This document shows, in pieces, positions 61,101-64,000 of a DNA stretch of 64,000 nt. Both the position numbers and the translations under genes were made by a program. Below the pieces are notes generated by a model. That model was not told the origin of the DNA, ran no database searches, and worked only from the letters and a program-made list of their open reading frames with translations. Source of the stretch: Sympetrum striolatum (taxonomy: Eukaryota; Arthropoda; Insecta; Odonata; Libellulidae); contig OX388351.1 in NCBI GenBank assembly GCA_947579665.1, positions 52,832,939 to 52,896,938 of the forward strand. The letters run 5' to 3'. The stretch's first letter is position 1, and the number at the start of each line of letters is the position of its first letter.

Positions 61101-64000
61101 GAAATACGTTAGTACCAATATTTGGCCGAAATATCGTTGATTCCAGTCCAACCTCATTCTTCGACACAGCAGTGTATCTACATTATTGGGGCTTCCCGCA
61201 CCTTACTGCTTTCAACACCTGATCCCTATTAGAAATATTGTGGCCACACCTGCCCTAGAGGTGGACCTGGGTGATAGGTCTATGTTAACTTCGGTCGGGA
61301 CGAAGTAAATAGAGAAAATAACAGCATGTAGCAAGTTGAATTTCCAGATATATTCCGTCTATCAATATTGAACTAAATTTTGTCAGTTTCCTGTCCATTA
61401 ATTAGTAGTTCACGCGAAGGTTCAAGTATTCCCTTGAATGTAGGCTGTCCCGCGCGACACAATATTTCATTTTTTTATGCGCGTTTTTTCCATCACTTAC
61501 ATATTATTATTCTTATCAGAAAAAATGCATGGAATGAAAAATGAAATAACAAATATTCATGATTTTTTAAGAAACAATATCATAAACATTATTCTAAGAG
61601 CTTTTCATTAATTTAAAAAGGCTTAAACTCGGATATTGTTTAACTAAAAATGAACAATTCGAAAACAATTTCCAAACCAAAGGTGTATTTTATAAATCTG
61701 AGACTAGCACATAAATTGTGCAAATTTTTGTGGGATAAGTAGGTACCTTCCGCACACTTTAGCGCATTTAAGGGATTCATGTGAGTGGACCGATACTAAG
61801 GTTTGCAATGTATTAATAATATAATGATGAAAAATCCGTTTATCTTGTGTTCAAACGAAAGGTAGTTTATTGGAATAGATATTTAACTATGGGCAGTTTG
61901 GGTTTTTATTCGCAATTGATTACTGATGAGGTGAATTTATATTCCGTAATGAATACGATTTCGTATTGAAAAACCCATATTTATTTACGCAAAAAGTACA
62001 TATTCGTGATGTACCGGACCCTGTAGAACATACAACCGGGATAGCCCTCAACGTGGTGATTGGTGTACATTTGGGTGTATACTATATTGGGAAGTATCGA
62101 TTGAGGACTAAAAATTAGTGGTGCCTCAATTTCAGCTTTTCCAAGCCACCAACCGATAGCCAAAGTAGACTTTATTTCTTTATAAATCTCATATTTTTAG
62201 ACAGCCTAACCACGTAGCTTATTACCTTCGTTCCAGAATAATAACACGCCGAGAAAACCTCCAGACATAATGCGACCGCCACCTCAGCTAGCCTTGCTCT
62301 TTTTCTGCTTGTCGACTGAAAAACACGGAAAGTGTCGGGCTCAGTATCTCGGCAGCTGGAAATTCAGCGGTTTTTTTACGAAGTGCGTTACATCTCGCAG
62401 AAATAACGTAATCGTCGTTATTTTACAACCACGGGTCGTTCTCGTGCTCTAAAGACCTGAATTACTATCTTATAAGTCGAGGTTCGGCTTCGAAGACAGT
62501 ACGGCTTCTTGTTCTCGGAGAGCTGTGGGTTTTATCACGCTTCCTTATTTCGCGGCTTTGCTGGAAAGCCTCATGTTGGACTCGAGACGTAAGAGAGTGA
62601 AAATAACTGCCGTTTTACCTATTTCGAAGCTCGTTAAGTTCCCAAGCGGTTTGGCGGGGACTAACTCCTCGTTTGGTACTGAAAGATCTTGTTCATTCCC
62701 ATGGAAACCGACTCATCTTGTTAACCTGGAAGTGGTATTTGTAAGTGTTACTCATCTATTTTTGGTCTTTTATGACTTATTTCGGGGTTTTTAGGCTGTA
62801 ATTGGAAATATTTGTTTTATTTCGTCCTTGAAACTGATTATCTCTTCTGGTTGATGACTGAGATTTAAAACAGTTTTGTGTCCTTTACGTCATAGGCAGG
62901 CTTGCCTGAAAGGTGGAAAAACTTTCTCGGTTATACATATTTGTTTAACATCCTTGAATGGGAATGAAAAACTAGGATATTTTGCTACGAATTAGAGTTA
63001 TAGCTACAGATATCTCTGTGTAATTCTTATATCAAACGGACGGGAAAGAATAACCTCACCAAAATTATCACGTGCTTCGAAACATGAAACTTAAGCTTTA
63101 CTCAGTGCTCTTACTTACTTGCTCATTTCTCTTGACTGGATATCCGGAAGAAATGGTTTCTGCTGTATCGTTACACTTGGAGAAGTGTTGATTTTAATAA
63201 CTCTTCCGTGAAAGTCAAAATTTTTACTGTTAGGATATGAAGAGCAATCCCCATTTCATCATTCTATGGGCAGTAAGATCTTACACATTCTGCCATTAGA
63301 AACAGTAACTGAATTGTAATCGTAATATCGTATTTTTTGGGTCCAATGAACGATTTCGTTTTGGCAATTTTTCTTCATCATGCGGTATTTTTCTCCTAAT
63401 CCGTGAATGGCACTTCCCACCAACCTCAGTATTCTTTAAAATTCGGTCCTTTTGGTTATTTACTGGAGATCAAAATCCACGTATTGATGATAGGGGAGAG
63501 TTCCCTATTTTATAACACTTTTTTGCATTTGATTTCATTTAGCTCAAATTGTTAGTTACATAATGATTGATACTATTTTATCTTTTTCAGTGTGAAGTAT
63601 TACATAGAATCTTATAATAAAATGTTCAAAACAAACCGTTCACACACACACTTAGGAAACTGTTTTCCTAATTTGTACAAATGGTTTCCTGAATTGGAGC
63701 ACACATTTACTCTTATCAGTCGGAGCTAAATAAATCCATTATAATTCAGACCAATGTAATTAATGTATTTTACTGTACTTGCAGACCTTTTTTATATACT
63801 ATAGGCAACTCCGCCATTATTTCTTTTTCGTTTCCTTACAAATTAACCGTTTCAGTTACAGAATCATACCCATATAAAAACTCATATTTATGTTTATTCA
63901 TCTGATAAGTAATACAATGTGTTCCCACATAACCTATTACCGATATTTCCTTAGCTACGTGCAGAAAATGCTTTAAAACCTTCAGAAAACGTAACTCTCT
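58164..64000. other. Gene-free stretch to the window end
   Basis: No gene is supported. A GC-raised patch at 58380-59060 carries frames on both strands (121 codons minus at 58410-58775) without motifs, plus a small GTGTGGC tandem near 58860-58880. Another at 62230-62740 has an 89-codon plus frame without motifs. A short AAT microsatellite lies near 59800. Otherwise AT-rich. Confidence 0.45.

Overview
The window looks like metazoan nuclear DNA, most likely from an arthropod and probably an insect. It is AT-rich, has no operon-like gene packing, and carries tRNA-derived SINE-like heads, a non-LTR retrotransposon, palindromic MITEs and microsatellites. I found no host gene, rRNA, functional tRNA or CRISPR array that I can support. 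The species guess rests on repeat style only and is weak.

Layout. From 0 to 22 kb the sequence is mostly unique and AT-rich. It contains old repeat copies (685-842, 4600-4865), a 77-bp palindromic MITE (5128-5204), SINE-like pieces near 7.2, 7.6 and 9.5 kb, an unexplained 237-codon open frame on the minus strand (13410-14123), and several GC-raised, pyrimidine-rich islands. From 22.8 to 30 kb there is a TA microsatellite, a loopless foldback element (23112-23395) carrying a nested copy of the 77-bp MITE, a perfect 18-bp hairpin, two long copies of the dispersed family and a SINE-like head. From 30 to 53 kb there is mainly anonymous DNA with a small foldback near 33.7 kb, two different SINEs side by side near 38.1-38.5 kb, two more copies of the dispersed family, and a repeat end with a (TTA)n tail. 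At 53058-54721 lies the only convincing protein-coding sequence: a 5'-truncated LINE encoding a reverse transcriptase, with a 7-bp target-site duplication and an (ATGTAG)n tail. From 54.7 to 64 kb there is a third 77-bp MITE and a precursor-miRNA-sized hairpin (58080-58163).

How the parts relate. Almost everything recognisable is mobile DNA, and the layers have different ages. The roughly 380-bp dispersed family (six copies, strongly diverged) and several SINE remnants are old. The LINE has an intact partial frame and a clean duplication, and the three 77-bp MITEs are identical or differ by one base, so both look young. The 77-bp element ends like the nematode transposon Tc1 and has no room for a transposase, so it must be moved in trans. 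The best observation is that one of its copies sits inside the arm of the larger foldback, whose opposite arm preserves the empty target site.
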